Shown here piece after piece: positions 36,280 through 45,813 of a stretch of 64,000 bases of DNA. The notes beneath the pieces are model-generated. The model saw only the letters and a program-made list of their open reading frames with translations. It did not search any database and was not told the origin of the DNA. Position numbers and translations under genes: made by a program. This DNA is from Saprospiraceae bacterium (lineage in GTDB: Bacteria > Bacteroidota > Bacteroidia > Chitinophagales > Saprospiraceae): NCBI GenBank assembly GCA_020629035.1, contig JAHDEC010000018.1:1-64000 (forward strand). Direction: 5' to 3'. The first letter of the stretch is position 1. The number at the start of each line of letters is the position of its first letter.

Positions 36280-37444
36280 CCTTACTTTTTTGTAGCTTCA
36301 ATGTCTTTCTTACCAATAGCAAGATCATAGCAACGATAAGCAATATTGAACCAAAATGTACAAATTGCATTCCCAGCATAAAGACGATTAAAGCGAATAT
36401 TAACAAAGCTAAAAGTATGGCATGCTTAAGCAATCTACTCTTTAAGCGATTTGGTTTTGCGGCACCCATAACCAAAAGAAACAAAGGGTTTAACCACAGA
36501 AGATTATAATTGTGTTTTGTGCTTTGGTGATCGGTACCAAACCACATAAATAAAACTATGCAGCCTGCTATTCCGAATAAACCGAGCATAAAACCATCGA
36601 TCCATTTTGCCCAGCTTATAGGTTTATCCATAAAAAATAAGACGAGCAGCATAAGTTGTATGATCACAAAAAACAAAGCAATAATGACCGGACCTGACCA
36701 AGGATTAATAAAGGATCTTTCCTTCCTAGGATTATCTTTTATAAAAAAATGAATAGGATTTACTTTAGAAACTAGTGGTTTAGCCTCATTAAATGCACCA
36801 TCAGCTTGGCTGTACAAATAATCAGGAAGGTACATTTCCTCAGTATTTGTCATTAATCGATCAGCATTTGCTCCCACTATTAAATCTACCCCGAAATCAT
36901 ACCATTCCCAGCCACCATGATATTGCTTGAGTAGGTCTCTAAAAGTAAACCTTGGGGTGATGGCTTTCCATTGCAAATCTCTGGTATTATTTGCCAGCAT
37001 ATCTCTTATCCTTGTCGAACAATTGTCGTAAAAGAAATCATACAAATATTTGCGATTTGCCGGTTTATAATTTTCATATAAAGCTGAGCTTATGGCCGCT
37101 TTTTCTTGAGTTGAGAGATCTAAATACTGTTCCGTAATGCTACGATTTTGGCTCTGATAGTATTTTATAGTTTGAGTAAACTTGCTTTTCGATATTCGAT
37201 ACATTAGTTTGCCTCTAATAAATTTCAAATAGAAATTACCTTCATCAAAATCAAAAGTTCCATAATTGTAAACTACATCAGAAGCTTTGGTGATATTATT
37301 AATTCGTAGGCCAGTGTGTCCATAAATGGAATATAAATCGCTTCCCGGTCCGATCGTTATTAAACTGACTTCTAAACTATCAGCACTTTTTAAGGGACTT
37401 ATAAGTAGTATAAAAAAGAAGCATGTAATCCATCTCCAAAACAT
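36272..37444 (-). CDS. DUF4105 / Lnb-like lipoprotein N-acyltransferase
   Basis: The 390-residue protein has a signal peptide (about 1-20). A periplasmic DUF4105 domain follows at about 22-250 and then about four to six membrane helices to residue 385. Key residues are the His in SIYGHTGLRI and the Cys in YDFFYDNCSTRIRD, the likely catalytic pair of the papain-like fold. This domain defines Lnb, reported in Bacteroides to complete N-acylation of lipoproteins, which fits the many lipoproteins in this window and the absence of an E. coli-type Lnt. The assignment rests on the family and motif, not on tests. It overlaps the TonB-C-like gene by eight bases. Confidence 0.82.
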   Translation of the reverse strand: MFWRWITCFFFILLISPLKSADSLEVSLITIGPGSDLYSIYGHTGLRINNITKASDVVYNYGTFDFDEGNFYLKFIRGKLMYRISKSKFTQTIKYYQSQNRSITEQYLDLSTQEKAAISSALYENYKPANRKYLYDFFYDNCSTRIRDMLANNTRDLQWKAITPRFTFRDLLKQYHGGWEWYDFGVDLIVGANADRLMTNTEEMYLPDYLYSQADGAFNEAKPLVSKVNPIHFFIKDNPRKERSFINPWSGPVIIALFFVIIQLMLLVLFFMDKPISWAKWIDGFMLGLFGIAGCIVLFMWFGTDHQSTKHNYNLLWLNPLFLLVMGAAKPNRLKSRLLKHAILLALLIFALIVFMLGMQFVHFGSILLIVAMILLLVRKTLKLQKSKDA

Positions 37445-37551
37445 CTCATAAAGATAATCGAAATAGCGTCTTGCACCTTTCTAAAAATGTCCATTCTTGG
37501 TCAATAAATTCACAAAGCTTAGAATTGTACAAGCTGCTAAGAATGAAAGTT

Positions 37552-37559
37552 TATTTTTG
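37552..37559 (+). promoter_or_regulatory. -7 promoter box immediately before the PAP2 start codon
   Basis: TATTTTTG matches TAnnTTTG exactly. It ends four bases before the GTG at 37564, so transcription should start at or next to the start codon. The upstream ATG at 37543 would lie before the transcript start. Confidence 0.55.
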
Positions 37560-37563
37560 CACT

Positions 37564-38205
37564 GTGAAAAAGTGGCTTACTATCAATAATTGGGGTCTTT
37601 TGCTTGTGCTTATCCTATTTTCTATCGGATTATTATTTGTACAAAAAGGAGAAGCTGTTTTATGGTTAAACACCTATCACAATCCGCTGCTAAATAAACT
37701 CAATCATTTTATAACTCGAATTGTCGAATTTCCCATTATTGTGTTCATTCTATTTGGTGCCGCACTTCATCGATATTCATTAACTGCAGTCGTGCTAATT
37801 AGTTACACACTAACAGGTGTTTTTGTACAATTTTTAAAGAAATTTATTTTTAGCGGAGAACGACGCCCATTCCATTTTTACAATGATGAATCCATAAATT
37901 TAGTGGAAGGTATCGAGATGATAACGCACAATAGTTTCCCTTCTGGACACACAGCTGTGGGCTTTGCCATTGCGGTTAGTTTTGCTGCTTATTTAGATAC
38001 TAAATTGAGTTATCTACTTTGTTTAATGCTGGCCATTTTAGTAGGTTGTTCGCGTATTTATCTAGTCTTACATTTTTATCAAGATGTGGTAGTCGGAGCA
38101 TGGATTGGCAGTCTAATAGCGATAATTGTGCAGCATTTTTTCAGAGCAAACCAACGAAATAAGCCTTGGTATCACAAAGGAATCTTGAATAAATCTAAGG
38201 CATAA
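37564..38205 (+). CDS. PAP2-family phosphatase
   Basis: The 213-residue membrane protein shows the full three-part PAP2 signature: KKFIFSGERRP, SFPSGHTA and SRIYLVLHFYQD. It has about five or six membrane helices, the first at about 9-29. Such enzymes dephosphorylate lipid phosphates; in this setting undecaprenyl pyrophosphate recycling or lipid A phosphate removal are both reasonable. GTG 37564 is preferred to ATG 37543 or TTG 37471, since the -7 box lies between them and the product then begins KKWLTINNWG before the first helix. The ArnT-like gene starts one base after its stop codon. Confidence 0.87.
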   Translation: MKKWLTINNWGLLLVLILFSIGLLFVQKGEAVLWLNTYHNPLLNKLNHFITRIVEFPIIVFILFGAALHRYSLTAVVLISYTLTGVFVQFLKKFIFSGERRPFHFYNDESINLVEGIEMITHNSFPSGHTAVGFAIAVSFAAYLDTKLSYLLCLMLAILVGCSRIYLVLHFYQDVVVGAWIGSLIAIIVQHFFRANQRNKPWYHKGILNKSKA

Positions 38206-38206
38206 T

Positions 38207-39814
38207 ATGGTCTTTTTAGAACACAAACGAACCTTACCAGCTTTGTTGCTTTTAGCTGCTCTTTTGTTTTTGCCTGGCCTTGGACTTGTCCATTTATTTG
38301 ATTGGGATGAAATTAATTTCACAGAAATGGCCCGTGAAATGATTGTATCCAATGATTGGATGAATCTACAAATGAATTTTCAATCATTTTACGAAAAACC
38401 TCCACTCTTTATTTGGTTGCAAGCGATTAGCATGAAGCTAGTCGGTATTGGAGAGTATGGTGCAAGATTACCCAATGCATTAATGGGTGTTTTGACGGTA
38501 TATTTCCTCTGGGTCCAAGGAAATAAATATGAAAATCAGTCCTTTGCTGTATGGTGGATCTTGTGTTACATCTGTAGTTTACTACCCCATTTTTATTTTA
38601 AGTCCGCCTTAATTGATCCTACCTTCAATCTCCTCATTTTTGCAGGAATTTGCTTTGCTTATTTTTCATTGAATGCGGATGAGAATAAGCTTAAAAATAT
38701 TGTTTACGCTGCTATTTGCATTGGACTAGCAACCATGACTAAAGGACCAGTAGCTTTGCTGATTTATGGTTTAACAGCCTTAGCTTATCTGTTGTCTCAA
38801 GGCAAATTTAGGGAGCTAAAACTGAATCAGCTAGTTGTTTTTTTGCTGGGCTATCTAGTGGTGGTTAGTAGTTGGTACTTGGTTCATTATGCTATGTATG
38901 GGCCTTCATTTATTGGTGGTTTTATTGAGCGGCAGCTGGCCTTGCTCAGTTCACACGACGCAGGTCATAAAGGTTTTTTTGGTTTTCATCCCTTAGTGCT
39001 CTTACTTGGATGCGCTCCGGCCTCTTTGTATCTGTGCTATTACCCCTTTAAGCAAAAAATAAAGCTCATCGACCGCTTGATGTTGATTTTACTAATGATC
39101 ATTATTGTTTTATTTGAATTGGTGCAAACCAAGATTATTCATTATTCCTCATTGGCCTATTTTCCAATCAGTTTCTTAGCCGCGAGAAGCATCCAATATC
39201 ATATTCAAGCATCCAAAAAGAAAAAGTTTTTTCTTGTACTTATCGTAGGACTTATTTGGATCTTCGCGGCTTTGTTATTAGGCTTTATAGGCGCTAATCC
39301 AAGCATCCTTGTTTCGAACATTGAGATAAAAGATCCTTTTGCTGTGGCTAATCTTAAGGCTGAAGTTAGTTGGTCTTTTATTAGTAAATATTTTAGTCTA
39401 GTGCCGCTGGGCCTATTGCTATTGGCTAGTTTTCATAAATCGATTAAAACTAAGCTAAGAGTTCTATTGCAGTTACTGGCATTTATCATATTTATCCAAG
39501 GGTTTATGTATTTAAGTTTAGCCAACATTGAACAACATACGCAAGGAGCAGCTATACAATTTGTCGAGGAATTAGATCGTGGAGATGCGCCTCTTTTTGT
39601 GTATGGACAAAAGAGCTATATCCATCATTTTTATGGAAAGCAAAGACCTTCTGAAGATTTTAAGAATGGACTAGAACAAATTAAAAGTGGACTAATAAGC
39701 AAAGCCTATTTCATTGTTAAATCTGACAAGTCTAGTCAATTAGAAAAGGAGTTAAGCAATCTTCAAAAACTTAGTGATAATAATGGATTTAGCTTCTATT
39801 TATATGAAGGCTAA
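38207..39814 (+). CDS. ArnT-like GT-C glycosyltransferase (PMT family)
   Basis: This 535-residue protein has about 11-13 membrane helices and a periplasmic C-terminal part from about 440. The first large loop carries FDWDEINFTEMAREMI with the catalytic Asp-Glu and then YEKPPLFIWLQ, the ArnT/GT83 signature. ArnT enzymes transfer a sugar from undecaprenyl phosphate to lipid A or a protein on the periplasmic side. The gene follows the PAP2 gene by one base, so they are co-translated, and a lipid A modification unit is plausible. The donor sugar is unknown; no arnA/arnB-type genes are here. Confidence 0.85.
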   Translation: MVFLEHKRTLPALLLLAALLFLPGLGLVHLFDWDEINFTEMAREMIVSNDWMNLQMNFQSFYEKPPLFIWLQAISMKLVGIGEYGARLPNALMGVLTVYFLWVQGNKYENQSFAVWWILCYICSLLPHFYFKSALIDPTFNLLIFAGICFAYFSLNADENKLKNIVYAAICIGLATMTKGPVALLIYGLTALAYLLSQGKFRELKLNQLVVFLLGYLVVVSSWYLVHYAMYGPSFIGGFIERQLALLSSHDAGHKGFFGFHPLVLLLGCAPASLYLCYYPFKQKIKLIDRLMLILLMIIIVLFELVQTKIIHYSSLAYFPISFLAARSIQYHIQASKKKKFFLVLIVGLIWIFAALLLGFIGANPSILVSNIEIKDPFAVANLKAEVSWSFISKYFSLVPLGLLLLASFHKSIKTKLRVLLQLLAFIIFIQGFMYLSLANIEQHTQGAAIQFVEELDRGDAPLFVYGQKSYIHHFYGKQRPSEDFKNGLEQIKSGLISKAYFIVKSDKSSQLEKELSNLQKLSDNNGFSFYLYEG

Positions 39815-39869
39815 AGAACCAAAAATTTCATGATAGAGCTTTTTAATCAATATTGTGTTAATCTATCGC

Positions 39870-39896
39870 TTGAATCAATCAAAACAGATACCTTTG
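39870..39896 (+). promoter_or_regulatory. Promoter of ugd
   Basis: TTG at 39870-39872 and TACCTTTG at 39889-39896 are spaced 16 bases apart, slightly short of the usual -33/-7 distance. It lies about 25 bases before the ugd ATG. Confidence 0.6.
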
Positions 39897-39920
39897 CAGC
39901 CTTAAATTAATTCAAATAAT

Positions 39921-41240
39921 ATGAACATTGCTGTTGTTGGAACTGGATATGTTGGCTTAGTTTCTGGAACTTGTTTTGCAGAAACTGGGAATAATGTAAT
40001 TTGCGTAGATATAGACCAAGAGAAGGTGCGTAAAATGAAAGAAGGGATTATCCCGATTTACGAACCAGGTCTGGAGGTTCTTTTCGAACGGAATATAGTT
40101 CAAGGTCGATTGCATTTTACGACAGACTTAGCAGAAGGAATAAAGGACGCAGAAATCATTTTTCTAGCTTTGCCTACTCCTCCCGGAGAAGATGGTTCTG
40201 CCGACTTAAGTTATATTTTAAAAGTAGCCAAAGATCTTGGTGATTTAATCAAAGACTATAAAGTAATAGTGGATAAAAGCACGGTTCCTGTTGGCACATC
40301 AGATAAAGTGGCTGCTGCATTGCAAAATAAGCTAGATCCTAGCTTATTTGATGTTGTTTCTAATCCCGAATTCCTAAGAGAAGGTGTAGCAGTCCAAGAT
40401 TTTTTAAAGCCTGAAAGAGTGGTTATTGGAACCTCTTCAGATCGCGCATGGAATGTAATGGCAAGACTATATGAACCATTTGTTAGACAGGGAAATCCAG
40501 TTATAAGAATGGATGAGAGATCAGCAGAGATGACAAAATATGCTGCCAATTCGTTTTTGGCTACCAAGATTTCTTTTATGAACGAAGTGGCCAATCTTTG
40601 TGACCGCTTAGGTGCTGATGTCGATATGGTTAGAAAAGGAATCGGTACAGACTCAAGAATAGGTAAACGTTTCTTATTTCCTGGCGTAGGATATGGTGGT
40701 TCATGTTTCCCAAAGGATGTTCAGGCATTATACAAAACCTCTAAAGAACATAATTACGATTTTAAAATTCTCGATGCAGTAATGGATGTAAATTCAAGAC
40801 AAAAATTACGTGTAGCTGAGATGGCAAAAGCATACTTTGGAGCTGATTTGCAACATAAAACTATAGCCCTTTGGGGTTTAGCATTTAAGCCAAATACAGA
40901 TGACATCCGAGAGGCTCCGGCTATTTACACCATCGAAGCGTTATTAGCCGCTGGTGCTAAGGTTCAGGTTTTTGATCCAGAGGCTACGGAAAATATTAAA
41001 GCATTATTTGGTGATAAAATATCATACAGTAAAGATCAATATGAAGTATTAAAAGGAGCTGACGCACTTGCTATAATGACAGAATGGAATGTGTTTAGAA
41101 CCCCAAATTTTAATACTATAAAAACTTCATTATCCAGTCCTGTAATCTTTGATGGGAGAAACTTATTTGATGTTGACAACTTAAATGAGCTAGGTTTTCA
41201 CTATGAAAGCATTGGGCGTAAAAAAATAACACTTTCCTAA
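39921..41240 (+). CDS. ugd: UDP-glucose 6-dehydrogenase
   Basis: Ugd oxidises UDP-glucose to UDP-glucuronate with two NAD+, providing acidic sugars for surface polymers. The 439-residue protein has the Rossmann motif VVGTGYVGLVSG at its start, the STVPVGTS and NPEFLREG substrate-site segments, Lys in AANSFLATKISF, and the catalytic Cys262 in YGGSCFPKD. The C-terminal NAD-independent domain has WGLAFKPNTDDIREAP. It is 14 bases upstream of the acyl-CoA carboxylase gene, so they are probably co-transcribed although the pathways differ. Confidence 0.95.
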   Translation: MNIAVVGTGYVGLVSGTCFAETGNNVICVDIDQEKVRKMKEGIIPIYEPGLEVLFERNIVQGRLHFTTDLAEGIKDAEIIFLALPTPPGEDGSADLSYILKVAKDLGDLIKDYKVIVDKSTVPVGTSDKVAAALQNKLDPSLFDVVSNPEFLREGVAVQDFLKPERVVIGTSSDRAWNVMARLYEPFVRQGNPVIRMDERSAEMTKYAANSFLATKISFMNEVANLCDRLGADVDMVRKGIGTDSRIGKRFLFPGVGYGGSCFPKDVQALYKTSKEHNYDFKILDAVMDVNSRQKLRVAEMAKAYFGADLQHKTIALWGLAFKPNTDDIREAPAIYTIEALLAAGAKVQVFDPEATENIKALFGDKISYSKDQYEVLKGADALAIMTEWNVFRTPNFNTIKTSLSSPVIFDGRNLFDVDNLNELGFHYESIGRKKITLS

Positions 41241-41254
41241 TTTAAATAAAAATC

Positions 41255-42796
41255 ATGTCTGATTCTATCAAAACCTTACAAGAAAAATTAGCACTTTCCA
41301 AGCTCGGAGGTGGGCAAGCAAGGATTGATAAGCAACACGAAAAAGGGAAACTCACGGCTAGAGAGCGGATCCACTTTTTAATGGATGCCGGTACTTTCGA
41401 AGAAATTGATGCTTTGGTTACTCATCGAACCAAGGACTTTGGAATGGAAAAACAAATCATCAATGGTGATGGAGTTATTACAGGTTACGGGAAAATAAAT
41501 GGACGATTAGTTTATGTCTTTGCTCAAGATTTTACTGTTTTCGGAGGCTCCCTCTCAGAAACTCATGCAGAGAAGATTTGTAAGATTATGGATCTAGCCA
41601 TGAAAGTAAAAGCTCCATTAATCGGTTTAAACGATTCGGGGGGTGCAAGAATTCAGGAAGGTGTTCGATCCTTAGGTGGTTATGCAGATATTTTCTACCG
41701 TAATGTTATGGCTTCAGGTGTTATTCCTCAAATTTCTGCCATTATGGGACCTTGTGCAGGTGGTGCTGTATATTCTCCTGCTATGACTGATTTTACCATC
41801 ATGGTTCAGGATACCAGTTATATGTTTGTGACGGGTCCTAATGTAGTAAAGACAGTAACTAATGAGGAAGTAAGTTCAGAAGAGCTAGGTGGAGCAAGTA
41901 CGCACTCAACTAAATCTGGTGTTACTCATTTAACCGCCGCGAACGATATTATATGCTTAGAAAATATTAAACAATTACTTGGCTATTTACCTCAAAATAA
42001 CACAGCAAAACCACCTACAAAAGACTTTACCACAGAAGACGAATTCCGCCCTCAGCTAGATGACATCATCCCAGCGAGTTCAAATCAACCTTATGATATT
42101 CGTGAGGTGATTTTTGGTGTTTCTGATGAGGATAGTTTTATGGAAATCCATCCGGATTATGCAGATAACATTGTGGTTGGCTTTACGAGAATTGCTGGTA
42201 GAAGTGTTGGTGTGATTGCTAATCAGCCTATGAGTCTTGCCGGTGTATTGGATGTAGAAAGCTCGAAGAAAGCTGCCAGATTTGTAAGATGTTGTGATTG
42301 TTTTAATGTGCCAATGTTGGTTTTAGTAGATGTCCCAGGTTTTCTCCCAGGAACAGATCAAGAATGGAATGGAATTATCACTAATGGAGCCAAATTATTG
42401 TATGCCTTTAGTGAGGCTACGGTTCCAAGAATTTCGGTTATTACCCGAAAAGCCTATGGCGGAGCCTATGATGTAATGAATTCCAAACACATCGGTGCGG
42501 ATATGAATTTTGCATGGCCTAGTGCTGAAATTGCCGTTATGGGAGCTAAGGGAGCTAGTGAAATCATTTTTAGAAAAGAGATTAAATCAGCGGATGACCC
42601 AGCAGCCAAGTTAGCTGAAAAAGAAGCAGAATATGCCGCTAAATTTGCCAATCCTTATAGCGCTGCTGAAAGAGGCTTTGTGGATGAGGTTATCTTACCT
42701 CATGAAACAAGAAGAAAGCTAATAAAAGCATTTGCTATGTTAGAAAACAAAGATGTAAGCCTCCCCAATAAAAAGCATGGGAATATTCCTTTGTAG
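41255..42796 (+). CDS. Acyl-CoA carboxylase beta subunit (propionyl/methylmalonyl type)
   Basis: This 513-residue carboxyltransferase subunit moves CO2 from carboxybiotin to an acyl-CoA. It has two crotonase-like halves; [14 protein letters not shown] and [12 protein letters not shown] mark the first acyl-CoA site. [15 protein letters not shown] and [13 protein letters not shown] mark the second. Length and motifs agree with propionyl-CoA carboxylase or methylmalonyl-CoA decarboxylase beta chains, and the acyl-CoA cannot be fixed by sight. The biotin carboxylase and carrier subunits are not adjacent. Confidence 0.93.
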   Translation: MSDSIKTLQEKLALSKLGGGQARIDKQHEKGKLTARERIHFLMDAGTFEEIDALVTHRTKDFGMEKQIINGDGVITGYGKINGRLVYVFAQDFTVFGGSLSETHAEKICKIMDLAMKVKAPLIGLNDSGGARIQEGVRSLGGYADIFYRNVMASGVIPQISAIMGPCAGGAVYSPAMTDFTIMVQDTSYMFVTGPNVVKTVTNEEVSSEELGGASTHSTKSGVTHLTAANDIICLENIKQLLGYLPQNNTAKPPTKDFTTEDEFRPQLDDIIPASSNQPYDIREVIFGVSDEDSFMEIHPDYADNIVVGFTRIAGRSVGVIANQPMSLAGVLDVESSKKAARFVRCCDCFNVPMLVLVDVPGFLPGTDQEWNGIITNGAKLLYAFSEATVPRISVITRKAYGGAYDVMNSKHIGADMNFAWPSAEIAVMGAKGASEIIFRKEIKSADDPAAKLAEKEAEYAAKFANPYSAAERGFVDEVILPHETRRKLIKAFAMLENKDVSLPNKKHGNIPL

Positions 42797-42803
42797 AATT
42801 TCT

Positions 42804-42830
42804 AAAAAGACCCACTTTAGGACTTTTTTT
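42804..42830 (+). terminator. Probable terminator of the ugd/carboxylase unit
   Basis: AAAAAG and CTTTTT flank an inner CC/GG pair and a short loop, followed by more T residues. It begins about eight bases after the stop codon. The stem is AT-rich, so strength is uncertain. Confidence 0.5.
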
Positions 42831-42948
42831 CTTCTCAAAACACAAGTCTTCGATAATTCCGACAACCGACAGTTCTAAGGAATTCATCTAGAGAAGTAGT
42901 GATTTAGATAAATAATAATTAGCTACATTTAAGTCAAATTCTACGTTT

Positions 42949-43341
42949 ATGAAAAATTTTGTACTTGCGCTTGGCCTAACCTGTTTTTGCTTCTCATGTA
43001 CCTATACCGAGGAACAAATTATTATAGAAGATGACATTATTTCGGATTTACTTGGAACCTATAGTGGGACATTTACGAGTGATATGGGTGATATGGATCC
43101 GTATACTTTAGAGCTAACAAAGATAGATGACGAAACGGTGCACTTGAAAACGACTGGAAGTGATAATTATGTAGATCTCGACCAACAATTAGTGCGGTTA
43201 AATGATAGCACAATTGTTACCCAAACTTCCCAAATTTTTGGATCTTCTTCTACATTTATCATTGGTATGGAGGAGACAAGTCTTGATTTGAGTATAGATC
43301 CCGGTGGAGCCGATGTTTTATTTTCAGGTATCAAAGAATAA
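42949..43341 (+). CDS. Small hypothetical lipoprotein
   Basis: I do not recognise this 130-residue protein. It has a lipoprotein signal (CFCFSC, Cys about residue 17) with acidic residues shortly after the Cys (TEEQIIIEDD). The rest is a run of beta strands with motifs LGTYSGTFTSD and TLELTKIDDETVHL. This resembles small lipocalin-like or META-like barrels found in many Bacteroidota lipoproteins. It stands alone between the carboxylase and a convergent barrel gene. Confidence 0.65.
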   Translation: MKNFVLALGLTCFCFSCTYTEEQIIIEDDIISDLLGTYSGTFTSDMGDMDPYTLELTKIDDETVHLKTTGSDNYVDLDQQLVRLNDSTIVTQTSQIFGSSSTFIIGMEETSLDLSIDPGGADVLFSGIKE

Positions 43342-43374
43342 TTCAATGCTTAACCGTATAAACTCCCTGCTATA

Positions 43375-44520
43375 TTAAAATGATTCCCCAATAAATAGGT
43401 AAAAGCCTGTACTTTCCTCTGTCAAAGCAAAATCCAGTCGTGTCCAAATATCCTTTTTTGGAAATAATAGAAACCGTAATCCAGCACCACCTGAGACTAC
43501 AAAATTTGAACTTCTTAGATTATCTAATTGATTAAAAACAGAGCCTGCCCCAACAAATAAAGCAAAACCTAATCGGTCTGTAAAATTTAATGGTACGGGT
43601 AAAAAGCGATATTCAACTTGTGCCGCCAATTGATGTTTGTCCCTGTATCGACCATAGTAGTAGCCTCTCATAATACTTTCACCACCCATCAACGCTAGTT
43701 GGTTAAACGGAACATCTCCGAAGTTGAACTGCCCTAATAACTGGACAGCTAGGACATTATTTTTGCTCACTGGCTTGTAAATACGCGTGTCGGTCAAAAG
43801 AGAAGTGAATTGGTAGCTACTTCCCCAGGCAGGATTGTAATGTAAAAAAGCCAACTCAGAAAATAATCCCTTTCTTACATTCAACACATTATGTCTATTA
43901 TCTTGAATCAAACCTAAACCTAGTCCAACATTATTGGATCCCTCGTGGCCTAGCGGTAATTCGAAAGTAGGAATTTCGGGATTTACCAAGATGAAATCAG
44001 TTTCTGCAAACCGCTGGTAATCAAATTCTAAACCTACATACATATCCTTAATCAGCTTTCTCAAAACACGTTCCTTTATTAAAATTTGATTAGCCTCTAC
44101 CCTAGCTACATAATCTTTTGGTGTATCAATTCCTATTCCCTGATAAAACAAAGGAAAGCTTTGTATACGTGCTCTACCAAGAAAAAACCAGCGATTCTTG
44201 TCAGAATAAATGGCATGATCAAACCAAAACCCATATTGTTCTTCCAATGTAAAAAAGGTAAATGCATTGATCTCACTCAAGCGATTGGTCGTATCACGAT
44301 TAGCAAAATATACATATAAAGAACTCAAGCCTATTTCCCAACTTGTTTCGGGAGCGAGTGCAAGCGTGGGATAGACTAGCAGTTGTGCTTGCGATAAATC
44401 ACTTTTATTATTTAGTACACTATCAAAATACCGCTTGATAAAATGCTGTGCATTGATGCTATCTGTTAAAAGCAACAGGCTTACCGTGAGCCCCATCAAA
44501 AAAAACCGTTTAAAGTTCAT
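43375..44520 (-). CDS. Omp85-family (BamA/TamA C-terminal-like) outer-membrane barrel protein
   Basis: The 381-residue protein has a signal peptide (about 1-24, ending INAQ) and then a 16-strand-like barrel without POTRA domains. The family marker RGYYYGRYRD corresponds to the conserved (V/I)RG(F/Y) of the L6 loop. It ends with the aromatic GESF of an outer-membrane barrel. POTRA-free Omp85 proteins are common in Bacteroidota; their role is unclear. ATG 44520 is preferred to a start 12 codons upstream because it gives a proper signal peptide (MNFKRFF). Confidence 0.82.
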   Translation of the reverse strand: MNFKRFFLMGLTVSLLLLTDSINAQHFIKRYFDSVLNNKSDLSQAQLLVYPTLALAPETSWEIGLSSLYVYFANRDTTNRLSEINAFTFFTLEEQYGFWFDHAIYSDKNRWFFLGRARIQSFPLFYQGIGIDTPKDYVARVEANQILIKERVLRKLIKDMYVGLEFDYQRFAETDFILVNPEIPTFELPLGHEGSNNVGLGLGLIQDNRHNVLNVRKGLFSELAFLHYNPAWGSSYQFTSLLTDTRIYKPVSKNNVLAVQLLGQFNFGDVPFNQLALMGGESIMRGYYYGRYRDKHQLAAQVEYRFLPVPLNFTDRLGFALFVGAGSVFNQLDNLRSSNFVVSGGAGLRFLLFPKKDIWTRLDFALTEESTGFYLFIGESF

Positions 44521-44574
44521 AGTACTATTTAGCCTTCCTTTCTTTAAGCTGTACATTGAAATAAATTATAATGG

Positions 44575-45714
44575 CTATTCTCCAAGCATATTTTTATAAA
44601 AACTAAAGATTTCATTTATTACAAAATCTTGTTGCGCTTGAGTCAAATAATAATGAAGTGGCAACCTCAATAGGCAATCGGCAAAGCGTCCTGCATTTGG
44701 CAATTTGCCACCCTCATGTTTATCCTCGAAATATTGGCTATTGTGTAAAGACTGATAGTGAAAATAACTTTCTATTCCAGCCTTTTGAAGATAATTTAGT
44801 AAGCTCACTCGCTGATCTTTATCTTTTACAACTAGATAGAAAATATGAGCGTTATGCTTGGCGTAAGATGGGATAATAGGTAACAAAACATCATGTTTTG
44901 TAGCTAATGTTTGAAGCTTAGCATCATAGTAATTCCAAGCATCCATTCTACGTTGTTGGATTTGCTGCAAGTGCTTTAATTGACTTAATAAGTAAGCAGC
45001 TAATATATCAGACATCAAAAACGAAGAGCCTACATCTACCCAACCATATTTATCTACTTCTCCTCTCCAAAAAGCTGCTCGATCTGTGCCTTTTTCCCAC
45101 AATATTTCTGCTCTTTTTTCCCATTCTTTGTGGTTAACAAGTAGTAAGCCTCCTTCGCCACAAGAGATGTTTTTTGATTCGTGAAAAGAGTAGGCTCCTG
45201 CTTGCCCGATGCTTCCTAAGGGCTGATTGTTGTACTTAGCGTTGATACATTGGGCTGCGTCTTCTATGACTAATAAATCATGCTTTGCTGCCAAAGCCAT
45301 GATAGTATCCATCTGACAAGAAACTCCTCCATAATGGACCACAACGATCGCTTTGGTTCGCTCATTTATTAGTTGGGCTAATAATGCTTCATCCATATTG
45401 GGGTGATCCGCCTTACTATCTACAAAACGAAGAGTAGCGCCACGGAGTAGAAAAGGATTGGCTGTTGACACAAAGGTGTAAGAAGGCATAATCACCTCAT
45501 CACCTATTTGTATGTCTGCCAATATCGCGGCCATTTCTAAAGCGTCCGTACATGAGGTGGTTAATAAAGGTTTTGACTGTATACTTTCCTTAAAAAAACG
45601 ATGACATGCTTTGCTAAAGCCATGATTACCAGACGTCTTACCTAGTTCGATAGAGGCTGCCATGTTTTTTAGGGCATCCTCGTGCTTAAAAGGTATATTA
45701 AATCGGACATTCAC
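44575..45714 (-). CDS. rffA: dTDP-4-amino-4,6-dideoxygalactose transaminase
   Basis: This 379-residue PLP enzyme (also called WecE) converts dTDP-4-keto-6-deoxyglucose to dTDP-4-amino-4,6-dideoxygalactose for surface glycans. Visible parts are the substrate site NIPFKHEDALKNM, TTSCTDALEMAA, VIEDAAQCINAKY for the cofactor ring, and SFHESKNISCGEGG with the Schiff-base Lys. The C-terminal half carries the HIFYLVV segment. No rfbA/rfbB (dTDP sugar) genes lie nearby, so the substrate must be supplied from elsewhere in the genome. Confidence 0.92.
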   Translation of the reverse strand: MNVRFNIPFKHEDALKNMAASIELGKTSGNHGFSKACHRFFKESIQSKPLLTTSCTDALEMAAILADIQIGDEVIMPSYTFVSTANPFLLRGATLRFVDSKADHPNMDEALLAQLINERTKAIVVVHYGGVSCQMDTIMALAAKHDLLVIEDAAQCINAKYNNQPLGSIGQAGAYSFHESKNISCGEGGLLLVNHKEWEKRAEILWEKGTDRAAFWRGEVDKYGWVDVGSSFLMSDILAAYLLSQLKHLQQIQQRRMDAWNYYDAKLQTLATKHDVLLPIIPSYAKHNAHIFYLVVKDKDQRVSLLNYLQKAGIESYFHYQSLHNSQYFEDKHEGGKLPNAGRFADCLLRLPLHYYLTQAQQDFVINEIFSFYKNMLGE

Positions 45715-45778
45715 ATGATAAAGGTAATTTTTATCAATGAAAAGTAAAATCTATAGCAAATTGGCTACATAATGGTCT

Positions 45779-45786
45779 TACCTTTG
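45779..45786 (+). promoter_or_regulatory. -7 promoter box of the large methyltransferase gene
   Basis: TACCTTTG matches TAnnTTTG and lies about 27 bases before the ATG at 45814. A TTG at 45761-45763 is 15 bases upstream, short of the ideal spacing. Confidence 0.5.
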
Positions 45787-45813
45787 TAAGCAAACCACAA
45801 GTATTTATAAGCT

